Shown: positions 7,157 to 16,881 of the stretch, piece after piece
Layout of the letters: every line of letters starts with the position of its first letter
Position numbering within the stretch: the stretch's first letter is position 1
NCBI GenBank assembly: GCA_021734025.1
Contig: JAIPJS010000020.1
Coordinates: 1 to 64,000 of the forward strand
DNA length: 64,000 nucleotides
Source: Candidatus Neomarinimicrobiota bacterium
Lineage (GTDB): Bacteria; Fidelibacterota; JAANXI01
Direction: 5' to 3'
The notes under the pieces: generated by a model
Databases searched by the model: none
What the model was told of the DNA's origin: nothing
The model's input: only the letters and a program-made list of their open reading frames with translations
Program-made: the position numbers and the translations under genes

Positions 7157-7742
7157 GCAGTTTGATATCGAACAACTACTCAAAGATTCCGGAGCCTATC
7201 TGGAAGGGCATTTTCTGCTGAGCTCAGGAATGCACTCCCCGCATTATTACGAAAAATTCCGATTACTGGAGAACCCCAAATATAATGCGTTGGTCGCGGA
7301 TGCAATCGCACAAAAATTTAATGACAATCAGGTAGATGTCGTTGCCAGCGCTGCAGTCGGTGGGATCCTTCTGGCGTATGAAGTCGCCCGATGCTTTAAC
7401 GTCAGGACAGTATTTGCCGAGCGTGTGGAGGAAAATCTTACCTTTCGCCGTGGGTTTGACATCCGGTCGGATGAAAATGTGTTATTGGTTGAAGATATTG
7501 TCACAACAGGCGGTTCGGTGCTGGAATTGCGTGACGTGGTTAAAGAAACCGGTGCCACAGTCCAGGGCATCGGGATTATCGTGGATCGCAGTAATGGCCG
7601 GTTTGATCCGGGAGTGAAGTGGTCGGCGCTCTATACCGCAGCGGTAGAGAACTACCAGGTGGATGAGTGTCCGCTTTGTGAACAGGGAATACCAATGACG
7701 ACCAGAGGCAGAACCGGCAAATCAAAACAAGGGACGGAATAA
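7149..7742 (+). CDS. pyrE: Orotate phosphoribosyltransferase
   Basis: 197 residues. It joins orotate to PRPP, the step before PyrF. The PRPP loop VLLVEDIVTTGGSVLE (about residues 110-125) is canonical. FLLSSGMHSPHYYEKFRLLE near the N-terminus resembles the orotate-site segment of the short PyrE branch. It ends in a Cys-containing ECPLCEQGIP and a basic tail, as in several FCB and Thermus-type PyrE proteins. It overlaps pyrF and is 3 bp from the next gene, so it belongs to the same operon. Confidence 0.96.
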   Translation: MNKQFDIEQLLKDSGAYLEGHFLLSSGMHSPHYYEKFRLLENPKYNALVADAIAQKFNDNQVDVVASAAVGGILLAYEVARCFNVRTVFAERVEENLTFRRGFDIRSDENVLLVEDIVTTGGSVLELRDVVKETGATVQGIGIIVDRSNGRFDPGVKWSALYTAAVENYQVDECPLCEQGIPMTTRGRTGKSKQGTE

Positions 7743-7745
7743 ACG

Positions 7746-8537
7746 TTGCGTTTTCGAATTCTCGGGAGCGGAAGCAAGGGTAACGCCTGCGTGGTGCAGA
7801 CAGATAAAGCGCTCATTCTCGTCGATAATGGGTTCAGCGGTAAGGAAGTTGTGCGACGATTGGAATCGGTGGAAATTGATCCCAAAGATATCAACGGTAT
7901 CATTGTCAGCCATGAGCACAATGACCATATAAAGGGCGTAGGTATCTTTGCCAGACGATATAAGACACCGGTATACATCTCTCATCAAACGTACAACGCG
8001 GCAAAGAAGAGCCTGAAAAATACAGAAATCCGATTTTTTACTGAAGGGAAAGAACTCCGGTATGAAGACTTAGTGGTCGATACGTTCCAGCAACCACATG
8101 ATGCCGTTTCGCCGGTGGGCTTTACCTTCCGACAGCAAAACGGTGCTGGTCCGGGGGCAAAACTCGGATACGTTACCGATTTGGGACAGGTTACGACATT
8201 AGTGCGCCAGCGACTGTCAGATATTCAGGCGCTGGTTGTGGAAGCCAATCACGATGAAAAAATGCTTATGAACGGGCCGTATCCCTGGCGGACCAAGCAG
8301 CGGGTGCGTGGCCGGTACGGGCACCTGTCCAACGCCGTTTCCGCTCAGCTGATTGGCGAAATCGTCGAATCAACCGGTATTGAAGAAGTGACCCTAGCCC
8401 ATCTCAGCGAAAATAATAATCTGCCCGCCCTGGCACGGGACACCGTTTTGAAACATGTAGAAGAGTCCGCCGGGCAAAAAATCGAAGTCCGGGTGGCCTC
8501 CCAACATACACCATCTGAAGAAATCATTCTGGAATAA
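7746..8537 (+). CDS. Metallo-beta-lactamase-fold hydrolase (YycJ/WalJ-like)
   Basis: 263 residues, started by TTG with GGGACGG upstream. The first residues RFRILGSGSKGNACVVQ and the metal motif SHEHNDHIKG (HxHxDH, about residues 55-64) are those of the YycJ/WalJ branch, small cytoplasmic metallo-hydrolases thought to act on nucleic acids or phosphodiesters. VVEANHDEKML is a further family signature, and the C-terminal AHLSENNNLPALA supplies a later metal ligand. It lies in the pyrFE operon. The precise substrate is unknown for the family. Confidence 0.9.
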   Translation: MRFRILGSGSKGNACVVQTDKALILVDNGFSGKEVVRRLESVEIDPKDINGIIVSHEHNDHIKGVGIFARRYKTPVYISHQTYNAAKKSLKNTEIRFFTEGKELRYEDLVVDTFQQPHDAVSPVGFTFRQQNGAGPGAKLGYVTDLGQVTTLVRQRLSDIQALVVEANHDEKMLMNGPYPWRTKQRVRGRYGHLSNAVSAQLIGEIVESTGIEEVTLAHLSENNNLPALARDTVLKHVEESAGQKIEVRVASQHTPSEEIILE

Positions 8538-8548
8538 GGAGAGACTGT

Positions 8549-9304
8549 ATGAATGCGCGAAGAATAACACTGGTATTGACGATATTTATTGGAATGGCGT
8601 TGCTCTGGACCTGCGGAGATGAGCAGGAGACGGAATTTTCGGAGTTGAACCAGACGCAGATTGATTCGATAAAGCAGGTCGTAAAAAATGCGCCAAGGCC
8701 GCAGGTGGCCGAAAACGAAGTTGGTGTTATTGAAACGAATCATGGGACGATCGTCATCCGGTTTTTCCCTGACGTAGCGCCGAAGCACACCGCTAATTTC
8801 AAGATGCTGGCCCAGGAGGGGTACTTTGATGGCACGTGGTTTCACCGGGTAATCCCGGGATTTATGATCCAGGGTGGTGATATTCTCTCCCGTGACGGTA
8901 ACCCGTCCAATGATGGCACGGGAGGTCCCGGCTTTTCCATTCCGGCGGAATTCAACAGAAAACCGCATTATCGGGGTCGCCTTTCTATGGCCCGGAGTCG
9001 GGATCCCAACAGCGCCGGGAGTCAGTTTTTTATCGTGCAGAATCCGAAGTTGACGGAAGATCAAATTTACAACGCCGAAATGCGCTTGGATTACGAATAT
9101 CCGGATTCGGTCGTACAAAAGTATCTTGAAAAAGGGGGCTATCCCGGTTTGGATAACCAGTACACGGTATTTGGTGAGGTTATCCAGGGTATGGACGTTG
9201 TTGATAAAATTGCGAATCTTCCCACGGATGAGCGGGACCATCCCAACGAAAAAGCTATTATGACAAACGTGTACTTCACCGATCGCGACAATGTGGATCT
9301 TTGA
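8549..9304 (+). CDS. Cyclophilin-type peptidyl-prolyl isomerase, lipoprotein
   Basis: 251 residues. AAGGAGAG lies before the ATG. A short signal peptide ends in a lipobox-like LLWTC, which predicts a lipid-anchored periplasmic protein. The cyclophilin domain spans about 60-250 with FFPDVAPKHTANF, GTWFHRVIPGFMIQGGD (catalytic Arg and Phe region), SMARSRDPNSAGSQFFI and YTVFGEVIQGMDVVDKI. An insertion of about 35 residues after the SQFFI strand (residues 164-205) separates the two halves, as in several FCB cyclophilins. It probably assists folding of envelope proteins. Confidence 0.93.
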   Translation: MNARRITLVLTIFIGMALLWTCGDEQETEFSELNQTQIDSIKQVVKNAPRPQVAENEVGVIETNHGTIVIRFFPDVAPKHTANFKMLAQEGYFDGTWFHRVIPGFMIQGGDILSRDGNPSNDGTGGPGFSIPAEFNRKPHYRGRLSMARSRDPNSAGSQFFIVQNPKLTEDQIYNAEMRLDYEYPDSVVQKYLEKGGYPGLDNQYTVFGEVIQGMDVVDKIANLPTDERDHPNEKAIMTNVYFTDRDNVDL

Positions 9305-9309
9305 ATCGG

Positions 9310-10227
9310 ATGGAGGACACCAGAATTGGTTTAGCGTTGGGTGGGGGTGGCGCCCGGGGATTTGCCCATATCGGTGTATTGCAGGTGCTGCATGAAGCGG
9401 GGTACGCCATCGATACTATTGCCGGAACGAGTATGGGCGCGGTGGTGGGAGCCATGTACGCCGAAACGCTTGACCCGTATGAGGTTGAAAACCGGTTTCT
9501 CGAATTCCTGGAGAGCGATGCCTATGAACATACTGGAATACCGCGGATCAATGCAAAAGAGGAACAGGACGCCAGCTTCTGGGATCAGATAACCTCGGAA
9601 ATCCGTGGCAGGCTGGCGGTGAATCTTGCCCGGAGTCGAAAATCTTTGATAAAATCTGAGCGGCTGAAGAATGCCATCAATACACTTCTCAATATCGAAG
9701 ATTTCAGCGAGTGTCAAATACCGATCACCATTCTGGCCACCGATATACTCAACGGTGAAGACGTCCCGATTTCCACGGGGGACTTACGCCAGGCTGTTGA
9801 GGCCAGCTCTTCGATTCCGGGATTTATTGCTCCCATAGATTACGACGGACACCTCCTCAGCGACGGGGGAATCAGTTGCCCGGTCCCGATAAAGTACGCC
9901 AGACAATCGACTGATAGGGTGGTAATCGGCGTCGCCGTCCCGCCACCGATTCGTAGCGGCACCGGTCTGGATAATGCCATCGAAATTATGACTCGTGCGG
10001 AACAAATCACCTCACACTACTATTCAATTAGTCAAATGAATGATGCCGATGTCAAAATTTATCCCGATGCCGAGATGATCCAGTGGAATGATTTTACACG
10101 GATGCCAGAGGTTGTAGCCGCCGGCCGGAAAGCCGCTGAAGCGGCTCTTCCGGTATTGGAGTCGGTCCTCTGGCAACGCAAACCGTGGTGGAGGCGGATA
10201 TGGCAGAGATTCATTGGAAAATTGTAA
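9310..10227 (+). CDS. Patatin-like phospholipase (RssA/NTE group)
   Basis: About 305 residues. The patatin fold is shown by the oxyanion loop LALGGGGARGFAHIGVL, the nucleophile motif GTSMG (Ser about residue 41) and the dyad aspartate in LLSDGGIS (about residue 185). It is a serine acyl-hydrolase of the Ser-Asp type, probably acting on phospholipids or lysophospholipids. Two starts are possible: TTG at 9301 overlapping the cyclophilin stop, or ATG at 9310, which I prefer. It is the last gene of the pyrF-led run. Confidence 0.93.
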   Translation: MEDTRIGLALGGGGARGFAHIGVLQVLHEAGYAIDTIAGTSMGAVVGAMYAETLDPYEVENRFLEFLESDAYEHTGIPRINAKEEQDASFWDQITSEIRGRLAVNLARSRKSLIKSERLKNAINTLLNIEDFSECQIPITILATDILNGEDVPISTGDLRQAVEASSSIPGFIAPIDYDGHLLSDGGISCPVPIKYARQSTDRVVIGVAVPPPIRSGTGLDNAIEIMTRAEQITSHYYSISQMNDADVKIYPDAEMIQWNDFTRMPEVVAAGRKAAEAALPVLESVLWQRKPWWRRIWQRFIGKL

Positions 10228-10302
10228 CAATTGTAATGATTACCACATCATAGTAATTGAGTATTAGATAATTTTAGTCCAAACAGAATAAACGGGTACG
10301 AA

Positions 10303-12099
10303 ATGGTAGGAATAATGAGAAATATCACCGGGAAATTATTGGCGCTTTTTCTGCTGCTGCCGATTACACTTTTTGCGCAGTTTGATGTCCCTGAGAACAT
10401 TGTACAGATTGAACCGAAATGGGCACAAAATGGCGCGGTGACCGGTGAGAGCGTCCAGTTGGCGCTCCAGGTTGAGGTGGAGGAGACCTGGCACATTAAC
10501 TCCAACGAACCGCTGGAAGATTTTTTGATTCCGACGGAGGTGTCCTTCCAAACTGAGGATGGAATAACAACTGGCCGCGTTTATTATCCGGAAGCGCACC
10601 TGTATAATTTTGATTTTTCCGAAAGCGAAGTTGCCGTCTATGAGGGAACCGTCAACCTGGTGACGGCTGTAAGCGTGGATCAGTCGTTCACCGCAGACAG
10701 CCTGCATATTGTAGGGACTCTGCAATATCAGGCGTGTAATAATACTTCCTGTCTGCCTCCTCAAGAGAAGGATTTTACTGCGTCAATTCCGGTATTTGCC
10801 GATTCCGCCCAAATTGAAGAGGTCAACCAGGCTGCTTTCACCGGTGTCGAATCTGATATAGAATCAAGTGGCTTGTCTTCCGGTACCGATGCTGAAATCA
10901 GTGCCTGGATGCAGGAAAAAGGATTGTTCATCACATTGTTACTGGTCTTCCTCGGTGGCCTTGCGCTGAATCTCACCCCGTGTGTCTATCCGCTGATACC
11001 GATCACTGTCAGCTATTTCGGCGGGCAGGCCAAGGGGGAAAGCCTGAAGAATACCTTTGTCCTGGCGCTGTTTTACGTTCTGGGAATGGCGATTACCTAC
11101 TCTTTGCTGGGTACCGTGGCTGCCCTCACCGGACAAATGATCGGTGCGGCGCTGCAGAATCCCTGGGTGCTCGGGTTTATTGCAATAATTCTCGTGGCGT
11201 TGGCGTCCAGCATGTTCGGCGCGTTTGAGATAACCGTACCCCAGAGTCTGGCGTCTATTGGCGGGAAATCGCGCCAGGGATTGTTCGGATCGCTGTTTAT
11301 GGGGCTGACCGTTGGCATCATCGCCGCGCCCTGTATCGGGCCGTTTGTTTTGAGTTTGGTAATTTTTGTCGGTGACATTGGCAATCCGGCACTCGGTTTC
11401 ACCATGTTCTTTGTCCTGAGTCTGGGATTGGGACTGCCGTATCTGGTGCTGGGGACGTTCTCCGGACTGATGCAGAAACTTCCCAAATCCGGCCAGTGGA
11501 TGGTCTGGGTCAGGTATGTATTCGGATTTATCCTCATTGGGATGGCGATCTATTTCCTCGAACCGGTGATGTCCGGTACGCTCTACCGGATTCTGCACGG
11601 CGTGAACGCGCTTGCCGGTGCAATCTACCTGGGGGCTATTACCTGGAGCCGGTCGGATTCCAGGGCGTTCAAAATCGTCAAACCGGTCATTGGACTACTC
11701 TTTCTGGCATTCGCAATCTGGGTGGTGATTCCCAGCAAAGGCCCGGAGGTAGAGATCGAATGGCAAAAATATTCCCAGGAAAAACTGGACCAGGCTGCCA
11801 GCCAGAACAGACCCGTCATCATCGACTTTTACGCTGACTGGTGCATCCCGTGTAAGGAGTTGGATAACTTTACTTTCAGCAATCCTGCGGTGGTGGAAGA
11901 GGCTGAGCGATTTGTAACATTGAAGGCGGACCTCACTCAAAACAATGCACCGGAAGTGCAACAGTTGAAACAGAAATACGATATCCGGGGTGTGCCCTCG
12001 ATCGTATTTTTAAACGAAGATGGTAGGGAAGTGGAGTCACTTCGGCTGACAGGGTTTGAATCAGCGGAACAATTTCTGGAACGTATGAATGAAATATAA
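10303..12099 (+). CDS. dsbD: Thiol:disulfide interchange protein DsbD
   Basis: 598 residues with the full three-part DsbD layout: a Sec signal; a periplasmic alpha domain whose cysteine pair is in ACNNTSCLPPQ (about residues 145 and 150); a membrane domain with the reactive cysteines in LNLTPCVYPLIPIT (about 227) and IAAPCIGPF (about 343); and a C-terminal thioredoxin domain with DWCIPC (about 514-517). It carries electrons from cytoplasmic thioredoxin to periplasmic acceptors such as TlpA/ResA proteins and cytochrome c maturation factors. A second start at 10315, preceded by AGGA, gives a more standard signal peptide. A TlpA-like partner follows 40 bp later. Confidence 0.95.
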   Translation: MVGIMRNITGKLLALFLLLPITLFAQFDVPENIVQIEPKWAQNGAVTGESVQLALQVEVEETWHINSNEPLEDFLIPTEVSFQTEDGITTGRVYYPEAHLYNFDFSESEVAVYEGTVNLVTAVSVDQSFTADSLHIVGTLQYQACNNTSCLPPQEKDFTASIPVFADSAQIEEVNQAAFTGVESDIESSGLSSGTDAEISAWMQEKGLFITLLLVFLGGLALNLTPCVYPLIPITVSYFGGQAKGESLKNTFVLALFYVLGMAITYSLLGTVAALTGQMIGAALQNPWVLGFIAIILVALASSMFGAFEITVPQSLASIGGKSRQGLFGSLFMGLTVGIIAAPCIGPFVLSLVIFVGDIGNPALGFTMFFVLSLGLGLPYLVLGTFSGLMQKLPKSGQWMVWVRYVFGFILIGMAIYFLEPVMSGTLYRILHGVNALAGAIYLGAITWSRSDSRAFKIVKPVIGLLFLAFAIWVVIPSKGPEVEIEWQKYSQEKLDQAASQNRPVIIDFYADWCIPCKELDNFTFSNPAVVEEAERFVTLKADLTQNNAPEVQQLKQKYDIRGVPSIVFLNEDGREVESLRLTGFESAEQFLERMNEI

Positions 12100-12139
12100 G
12101 CAAATATGATAGAAACTGACCATGAGAGGAAATCAATTT

Positions 12140-12706
12140 ATGAATTATAAAAAGGTATTTCTTGTTCTACTGGCAATGGTTATTGCAGGCGGTGTGGCTT
12201 TTATCGGGACCTACTCCAGTGCCCAGTCCGGAGTAAGCCTGGATTCCCAAGAGGCTATCTCATACAAGCCAAACGCCGATGTCAAGCCGGAGGCACCCAA
12301 CTTCCAACTGCAGACCATTGATGGTAAAACAGTGCAATTGGATGATTATCGCGGCAAGGTGGTCGTGCTGAATTTCTGGGCTACCTGGTGTCCGCCGTGC
12401 CGCAAGGAGATCCCGGATTTTGTGAAGCTGACCGAAACCAAAAATCCGGAAAAGTTCGTTATACTTGGAGTGACCCTGCAGAGCGGAACCACGGAGGAGA
12501 TTCAGAAATTCGCAGAAAACATGAATATGAATTATCCGGTGTTAACGGGCGATTCCAAGTATCTGGCGAAACTGACCCAGGTGTACGGCGGTGTGAGTGC
12601 CATTCCGACCACCTTTATCATCGGCCCGGACGGCAAGGTGCAGGATCGTTACGTGGGCATTAAAACCGCAGATCAGCTCTGGCAGGAGATTCAGTCGGTG
12701 ATGTAG
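12140..12706 (+). CDS. TlpA/ResA-type membrane-anchored thioredoxin
   Basis: 188 residues from the ATG at 12140, chosen because AGAGGA (12125-12130) sits at the right distance; a frame-compatible ATG at 12122 lacks a site. An N-terminal hydrophobic anchor or signal is followed by a thioredoxin fold with NFWATWCPPCRKEIPDF (CPPC at about residues 84-87) and the cis-Pro segment SAIPTTFIIGPDG. This is the pattern of ResA/TlpA reductases that keep apocytochrome or other periplasmic thiols reduced, with DsbD, encoded just upstream, as electron source. This fits the CcsA/HemX-type gene at 3 kb only loosely, since they are not adjacent. Confidence 0.93.
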   Translation: MNYKKVFLVLLAMVIAGGVAFIGTYSSAQSGVSLDSQEAISYKPNADVKPEAPNFQLQTIDGKTVQLDDYRGKVVVLNFWATWCPPCRKEIPDFVKLTETKNPEKFVILGVTLQSGTTEEIQKFAENMNMNYPVLTGDSKYLAKLTQVYGGVSAIPTTFIIGPDGKVQDRYVGIKTADQLWQEIQSVM

Positions 12707-12794
12707 CGCCGGAAATTATTTCTTTCGAGGTTTTTGGGGCGCTATCAGCCATCGATGACTGGCAGCGCTTTGTGTTTTCATGAGGAATAATAGT

Positions 12795-12931
12795 GAGTCA
12801 TCCCGACCGAGTCCGGCAACTGCCGGACGAGTGGAGGGATCTGGTGAAATAGTCTCTGGGGTTAAGATAGCGATATCCTTCCCCCGCGGGGATCCCTTTA
12901 GGACGACTCGCTTCGCTCGCTCAGGATGATT
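12795..12931. repeat. TCATCCCGA...TCAGGATGA inverted-repeat unit (R1)
   Basis: The left arm GAGTCATCCCGACCGA and the right arm CGCTCAGGATGATT face each other around an interior with GGAGGGATCT and GATATCCTT words. A GTCCGGC...GCCGGAC mini-hairpin interrupts the left arm and a 24-bp palindrome (12880-12903) the right arm. This is the widespread GTCATCCCGAGCGAAGCGAGGGATCT type of intergenic repeat. Confidence 0.8.
12880..12903. repeat. P22 palindrome, copy 1
   Basis: TCCC-CCGCG-GGGATCCC-TTT-AGGA, in the right arm of an R1 unit. Confidence 0.6.
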
Positions 12932-12960
12932 GAATAATATAGTCCCTTGAAGAAAAAACG

Positions 12961-13039
12961 GAGTCATTCCGACTGAGCGTTAGTGAACGGAGGAATCTCG
13001 TGAGATGCCCTCCGGCGGTTCTTTAACGAGTCATGACTC
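12961..13039. repeat. R1 unit, second copy
   Basis: GAGTCATTCCGACTGAGCG... to ...AACGAGTCATGACTC: a shorter R1 relative, adjoining the 3' end of the GH13 gene. The gap 12707-13053 holds only R1-type repeats. Confidence 0.65.
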
Positions 13040-13053
13040 CTACTTTACCGCAA

Positions 13054-16000
13054 CTACACTTCCCGCTTTAATTCTTCCAGCAACTGCTCAACCTTATACC
13101 CTGAATCCTTCTTTGCCTGCTCGAACTTCCGGACAATATCATTGCCTGAGTTAAACCGGTCTATGGCTTCCTCAGAAAGAGCATCGGTGAGCAGTATCAG
13201 GCGCAGCCAATGGGTGAGTGTGTCGAACGCTTCATCGTTAAACCAGAGTGTATTCTGGTGGCGGTTCAGCCCGAGGTAGTAGCGAACGTCTTCCAGCTTC
13301 AGGAGCGATTCCATTATACGATATGCTTCTGCCCGCTCTCCGTCTTCCGTATCATACCAGTCCTGAGCAACGGTGAGCATTTTGACGGTGCGTACCAATT
13401 TGTCGATTCTGTCGGCTGGAATCTCTAACTGGCGAAACAGATCGGCCAACAGCTGCCCCAGCAGATACTCATCAATCCACGTCCGGCTTCTTCCGGGGAT
13501 GTCAGTCTCTGCGACGAGTCCGCCGATCCGGCTCAGGAGCGCCCAGGCCAAAAGGGTTGTCGGGGCGTCGGGGTTCTCTTCCAGCCGTGTCAGCACCCTC
13601 TCAATATCTGCCGCCGCTTCTTTGGACAAATCAGCACCCGATTCCTCAGTCGCAGTTCCGATGGTAAGCACGGCTTTGATTCTTTCCATCGCTTCCGGAA
13701 GCACCCGTTCGACTCCTTCCGCATTGCCAGTATATTCACTCAACGCTTTCAGAAAGCCACGGAGGTGGGATTTCAGCTGGGATGGTATGTCCGAATCCAT
13801 TTTATCGGAATCGGCCGCAAATTTTTGAAGTGTCCGAAACAGTTTTGCATTAAATATCGGTCTGGCTTTCTCATGTAACGGCTGCAGCATGGTTTCACGG
13901 AGGGCCTCCTGCACACTGGGAACTCCCCGTCCGTTCAGATATTCGGCCAGCTGCCGGTACTGGCCATCCTGATCATAGACTTCCCGGAAATCCAGGAACA
14001 CCTGATATTTGAAGGCGCCGAGTTCGATGTACAATCCCTGTTCGTGCAACTGTTTACTGTTCCTGATGTACTCCATCCCAGTGATATGATCACGGAAGAT
14101 GCAGTAATACGAATCGTCGTTGCTCAGGTGGAGTCCTTCGCCGAGGGACTGTTGTACAAGATTGCCATCAGACGTCCTGCGCCCAACTGAAGTCCGCAGC
14201 CACCCCTTGGCATCTTCGAATTTGTTATTGTAGGTCACCAGTCCCTTTTCATCACCAGAACGGTTGGAGTAGGCGAAGACGTTCTCGTTGACGTGTCCCT
14301 CCGGTGCGAACAGATCATAAAGTTGGAAGTTTTCAACATCGGCGAACAGGTACCGCTTTTTCATAAGAGGAAAAACTTCCCGTTCATGGCGCTGAATGAG
14401 ATGGTCGTCCGGCGTCTCGTCACGGTACGCCCGCTTGTATTCCATGCCGTACTTCTCAGTGTAGCCTTCTATTTGTCCGTGGCCGATCATCGGCAGCCCG
14501 GGCATAGTGACCATCATGATGCAGGTGCCGAAGTATTTGTCATCTTTGCCAAACTGGGCGACCGCCGTCTCCTCGTCCGGATTATTCATAAAGTTCACGA
14601 ACCGCTTCAGGATCTCAGGGTTGAACTCCAGTACATTTTTGATGGTGTCGCGATATTTCGAATTTTCTTCGTCCTTCAGCATGTGCATAAAGGCGCTGTT
14701 GTACACCCGGTGCATGCCGAGGGTCCGAACGAAATATCCTTCCATCAGCCAAAACGCCTCGGCCAAAAGCAGGGTGTCCGGTTCTTCCTCGGCTACACGA
14801 TCCACGACTTCCCGCCAGAATTCCTTGGGGAAGACGCGGTCGAATTCTTCTTTGGTCATGCCGTACTCAGCGCGGGACGGAATGTCCCCACCGGTGCCCG
14901 GCTGAGGATACCAGAGTCGCTGATAGTGCTTTTTCGCCAGTGTCATCGCCGCATCGAAACGGATAATGGAGCACTTCCTTGCCACGTGTAAGATGGTCTG
15001 TATGACCGCCTCCCGAACTTCTTCGTTGAGATAATTCAGTTGGGCTGTGTCATTCCACGGCATGCTGGTGCCGTCGTTCCCATGATAAATGAAGCGCGTC
15101 TCACCGGTGTTGTGATTGACACGCTTGAAGACCACGGCAGCGTCACTTCGCTCGTAATAATGGTCTTCCAGATAGATGCCGACATCGTCTCTTCGGCTTA
15201 GATCTTTCCCATTGAAGGTATAACCCGGGAACGGCGGATAATCCAGCTGGACGAACCAGTCCGGATGTTCGATAACCCACCTGCCGTCAATACCCACATG
15301 GTTCGGCACCATATCGCCGGACATCCGGATGCTGCGTTCTCTGGCCCGGCGCCGGAGATCGTTGTAGGCCTCTTCGCCGCCGAGTTCGTCAGCGATAACA
15401 TAATCATAGAGCGAATATGCCGAGGCGACCGCCTCCGGATTGCCCATCATCTGCTTGATTTCCTTGGAGGCATGACTCCGCTCCCAGAGCCCGATGAGCC
15501 AGAGGCCGGTAATGCCCCAACGACTCAGTATATCCAATTCCTCATCCGGGATCTGATTCAGCTTGGAGATATCCCGCTCGTATTTCTTCGAGAGCTGATC
15601 CAGCCAGACGTAAACATTTTTTGCCAGCAGGACGACCTTCGGCATCCAGTCCAGATCTTCGCTGAATCGCTCGTAATCCGGCTCGCCCGAAAAATCGTAT
15701 GTTTGGCTTGGACCGGAACCGATGAATCGGGCTTTGCGTTCCTCCTCGATAAAATCCAGCCCACGGAGCAGGCGATAAAAATATTTGCCAAGGATAGAAC
15801 CCCAGTGCTGTCGAATCCATTCCAGCTGGCCAGAGATAGAGTGGGGTGATGCCTTTGCCGGTGCCTGGAGCATTTCCAGCAGCTGCTGGTTCTCGGGGCC
15901 GAATTTTGGCTGCGTCTCGAAGAAATCGTCCAGGGATTCGAGGGCTTCGAGATATTTCGTACCCTTTTCAAGATCGTCATCGTCGAACAGTTCGAGATAA

Positions 16001-16512
16001 TTGGACAAGGCCGGATTGATATTTGAGAGCCAGAGAAGGATCACCTCTTCCAGCATTACTTCAGTGTGTGGAGTGGATTCGGTGCTCTTTTCCAGATAAT
16101 CCGCCGCGGAAAGTTCCTGGCGATACACTTTAATGGGCGGGAATGCATCGGTAAAACGTTCCAGTGTTTTCCGAAGTTCTTTTTCACCAATTCTCTCCCG
16201 GAGATATTCCAGAGCCTCCGGGAAAACCGTGCTGTTCTTCTGTTTTCGGAATTGATCGATCATATAATGGAGTACTTCATGAATAAGGCCGATCCCATTG
16301 ATATCGCCGGCGTTCACGGCTTTTTCGGGGATTTCCACCACGTTCCGTTTGTCGTTCATTCGCTGGGCGAATTTCCGGACGGTGTGAAAATCGGCGAATA
16401 TTGCATCCCCGTGCTGGGCGAATAACGTCTGTTCAAACTGGTATTTGTCCCTTGCCTCCCGTGATATGTGAAGTTCACGCCAGAGTTCGTAATTTGGCCT
16501 GGAATAATTCAT
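13054..16512 (-). CDS. Very large GH13 (alpha-amylase family) protein
   Basis: 1152 residues. The start is set at the ATG at 16512, which has AAGGAG upstream; the open frame runs 113 codons further but only through repeat sequence. The catalytic barrel is central: GDMVPNHVGID (about residue 400, region I), IRFDAAMTLAKKH (nucleophile Asp about 520, region II) and LLLAEAFW (acid/base Glu about 584, region III). In region IV the usual HD is replaced by FMNNPDEE (about 644). About 390 residues precede the barrel and include IHEVLHYMID (about 75), which happens to match HExxH. The C-terminal 300 or so residues are helical and charged. I infer cytoplasmic alpha-glucan or maltosyl chemistry, since no signal is seen. 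The exact activity is open. Confidence 0.85.
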   Translation of the reverse strand: MNYSRPNYELWRELHISREARDKYQFEQTLFAQHGDAIFADFHTVRKFAQRMNDKRNVVEIPEKAVNAGDINGIGLIHEVLHYMIDQFRKQKNSTVFPEALEYLRERIGEKELRKTLERFTDAFPPIKVYRQELSAADYLEKSTESTPHTEVMLEEVILLWLSNINPALSNYLELFDDDDLEKGTKYLEALESLDDFFETQPKFGPENQQLLEMLQAPAKASPHSISGQLEWIRQHWGSILGKYFYRLLRGLDFIEEERKARFIGSGPSQTYDFSGEPDYERFSEDLDWMPKVVLLAKNVYVWLDQLSKKYERDISKLNQIPDEELDILSRWGITGLWLIGLWERSHASKEIKQMMGNPEAVASAYSLYDYVIADELGGEEAYNDLRRRARERSIRMSGDMVPNHVGIDGRWVIEHPDWFVQLDYPPFPGYTFNGKDLSRRDDVGIYLEDHYYERSDAAVVFKRVNHNTGETRFIYHGNDGTSMPWNDTAQLNYLNEEVREAVIQTILHVARKCSIIRFDAAMTLAKKHYQRLWYPQPGTGGDIPSRAEYGMTKEEFDRVFPKEFWREVVDRVAEEEPDTLLLAEAFWLMEGYFVRTLGMHRVYNSAFMHMLKDEENSKYRDTIKNVLEFNPEILKRFVNFMNNPDEETAVAQFGKDDKYFGTCIMMVTMPGLPMIGHGQIEGYTEKYGMEYKRAYRDETPDDHLIQRHEREVFPLMKKRYLFADVENFQLYDLFAPEGHVNENVFAYSNRSGDEKGLVTYNNKFEDAKGWLRTSVGRRTSDGNLVQQSLGEGLHLSNDDSYYCIFRDHITGMEYIRNSKQLHEQGLYIELGAFKYQVFLDFREVYDQDGQYRQLAEYLNGRGVPSVQEALRETMLQPLHEKARPIFNAKLFRTLQKFAADSDKMDSDIPSQLKSHLRGFLKALSEYTGNAEGVERVLPEAMERIKAVLTIGTATEESGADLSKEAAADIERVLTRLEENPDAPTTLLAWALLSRIGGLVAETDIPGRSRTWIDEYLLGQLLADLFRQLEIPADRIDKLVRTVKMLTVAQDWYDTEDGERAEAYRIMESLLKLEDVRYYLGLNRHQNTLWFNDEAFDTLTHWLRLILLTDALSEEAIDRFNSGNDIVRKFEQAKKDSGYKVEQLLEELKREV

Positions 16513-16881
16513 AGTGCTCCTTCCGCAATCATCTCTGCAAAGATTATCTGTTATTTTAACCAGCAGGCGGGTCTGTGTCCAGTGAAGTCTGATAGACATA
16601 TGGAATATCCGATGGCCAAATATAAATTTTCTTAAATCCCCACTCATAAGTGAAAAACACAGATTACAAAATAAAGATTTAAGAAAGGGCGAAGCGAAGG
16701 CGCCCAAAATATTTCTCCCTGTATAAATTTCGGAATTCCCGGAGTGTGGGGTGGAATGCACAATCAGATAGTTGGAGGGATGGTTATTAATAACGGGGAT
16801 CCTTTGGCTGCGGATTGATTGAATCGAACGCTCGCTCAGGATGACTGGCATTGTTTCTGTGCTAGCATGAATAAAAAAATT

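Noticed and set aside
7746-8537. Metallo-beta-lactamase-fold gene as an antibiotic resistance gene
   Set aside because: The sequence belongs to the YycJ/WalJ housekeeping branch and lies in a pyrimidine operon.
16261-16290. HExxH zinc protease site in the GH13 protein
   Set aside because: The match IHEVLHYMID is isolated, with no third ligand motif that I can see, so a peptidase domain is not supported.
16513-16851. N-terminal extension of the GH13 frame (113 codons)
   Set aside because: It runs through intergenic sequence and an R1 fragment, while a start with AAGGAG at 16512 explains the protein.
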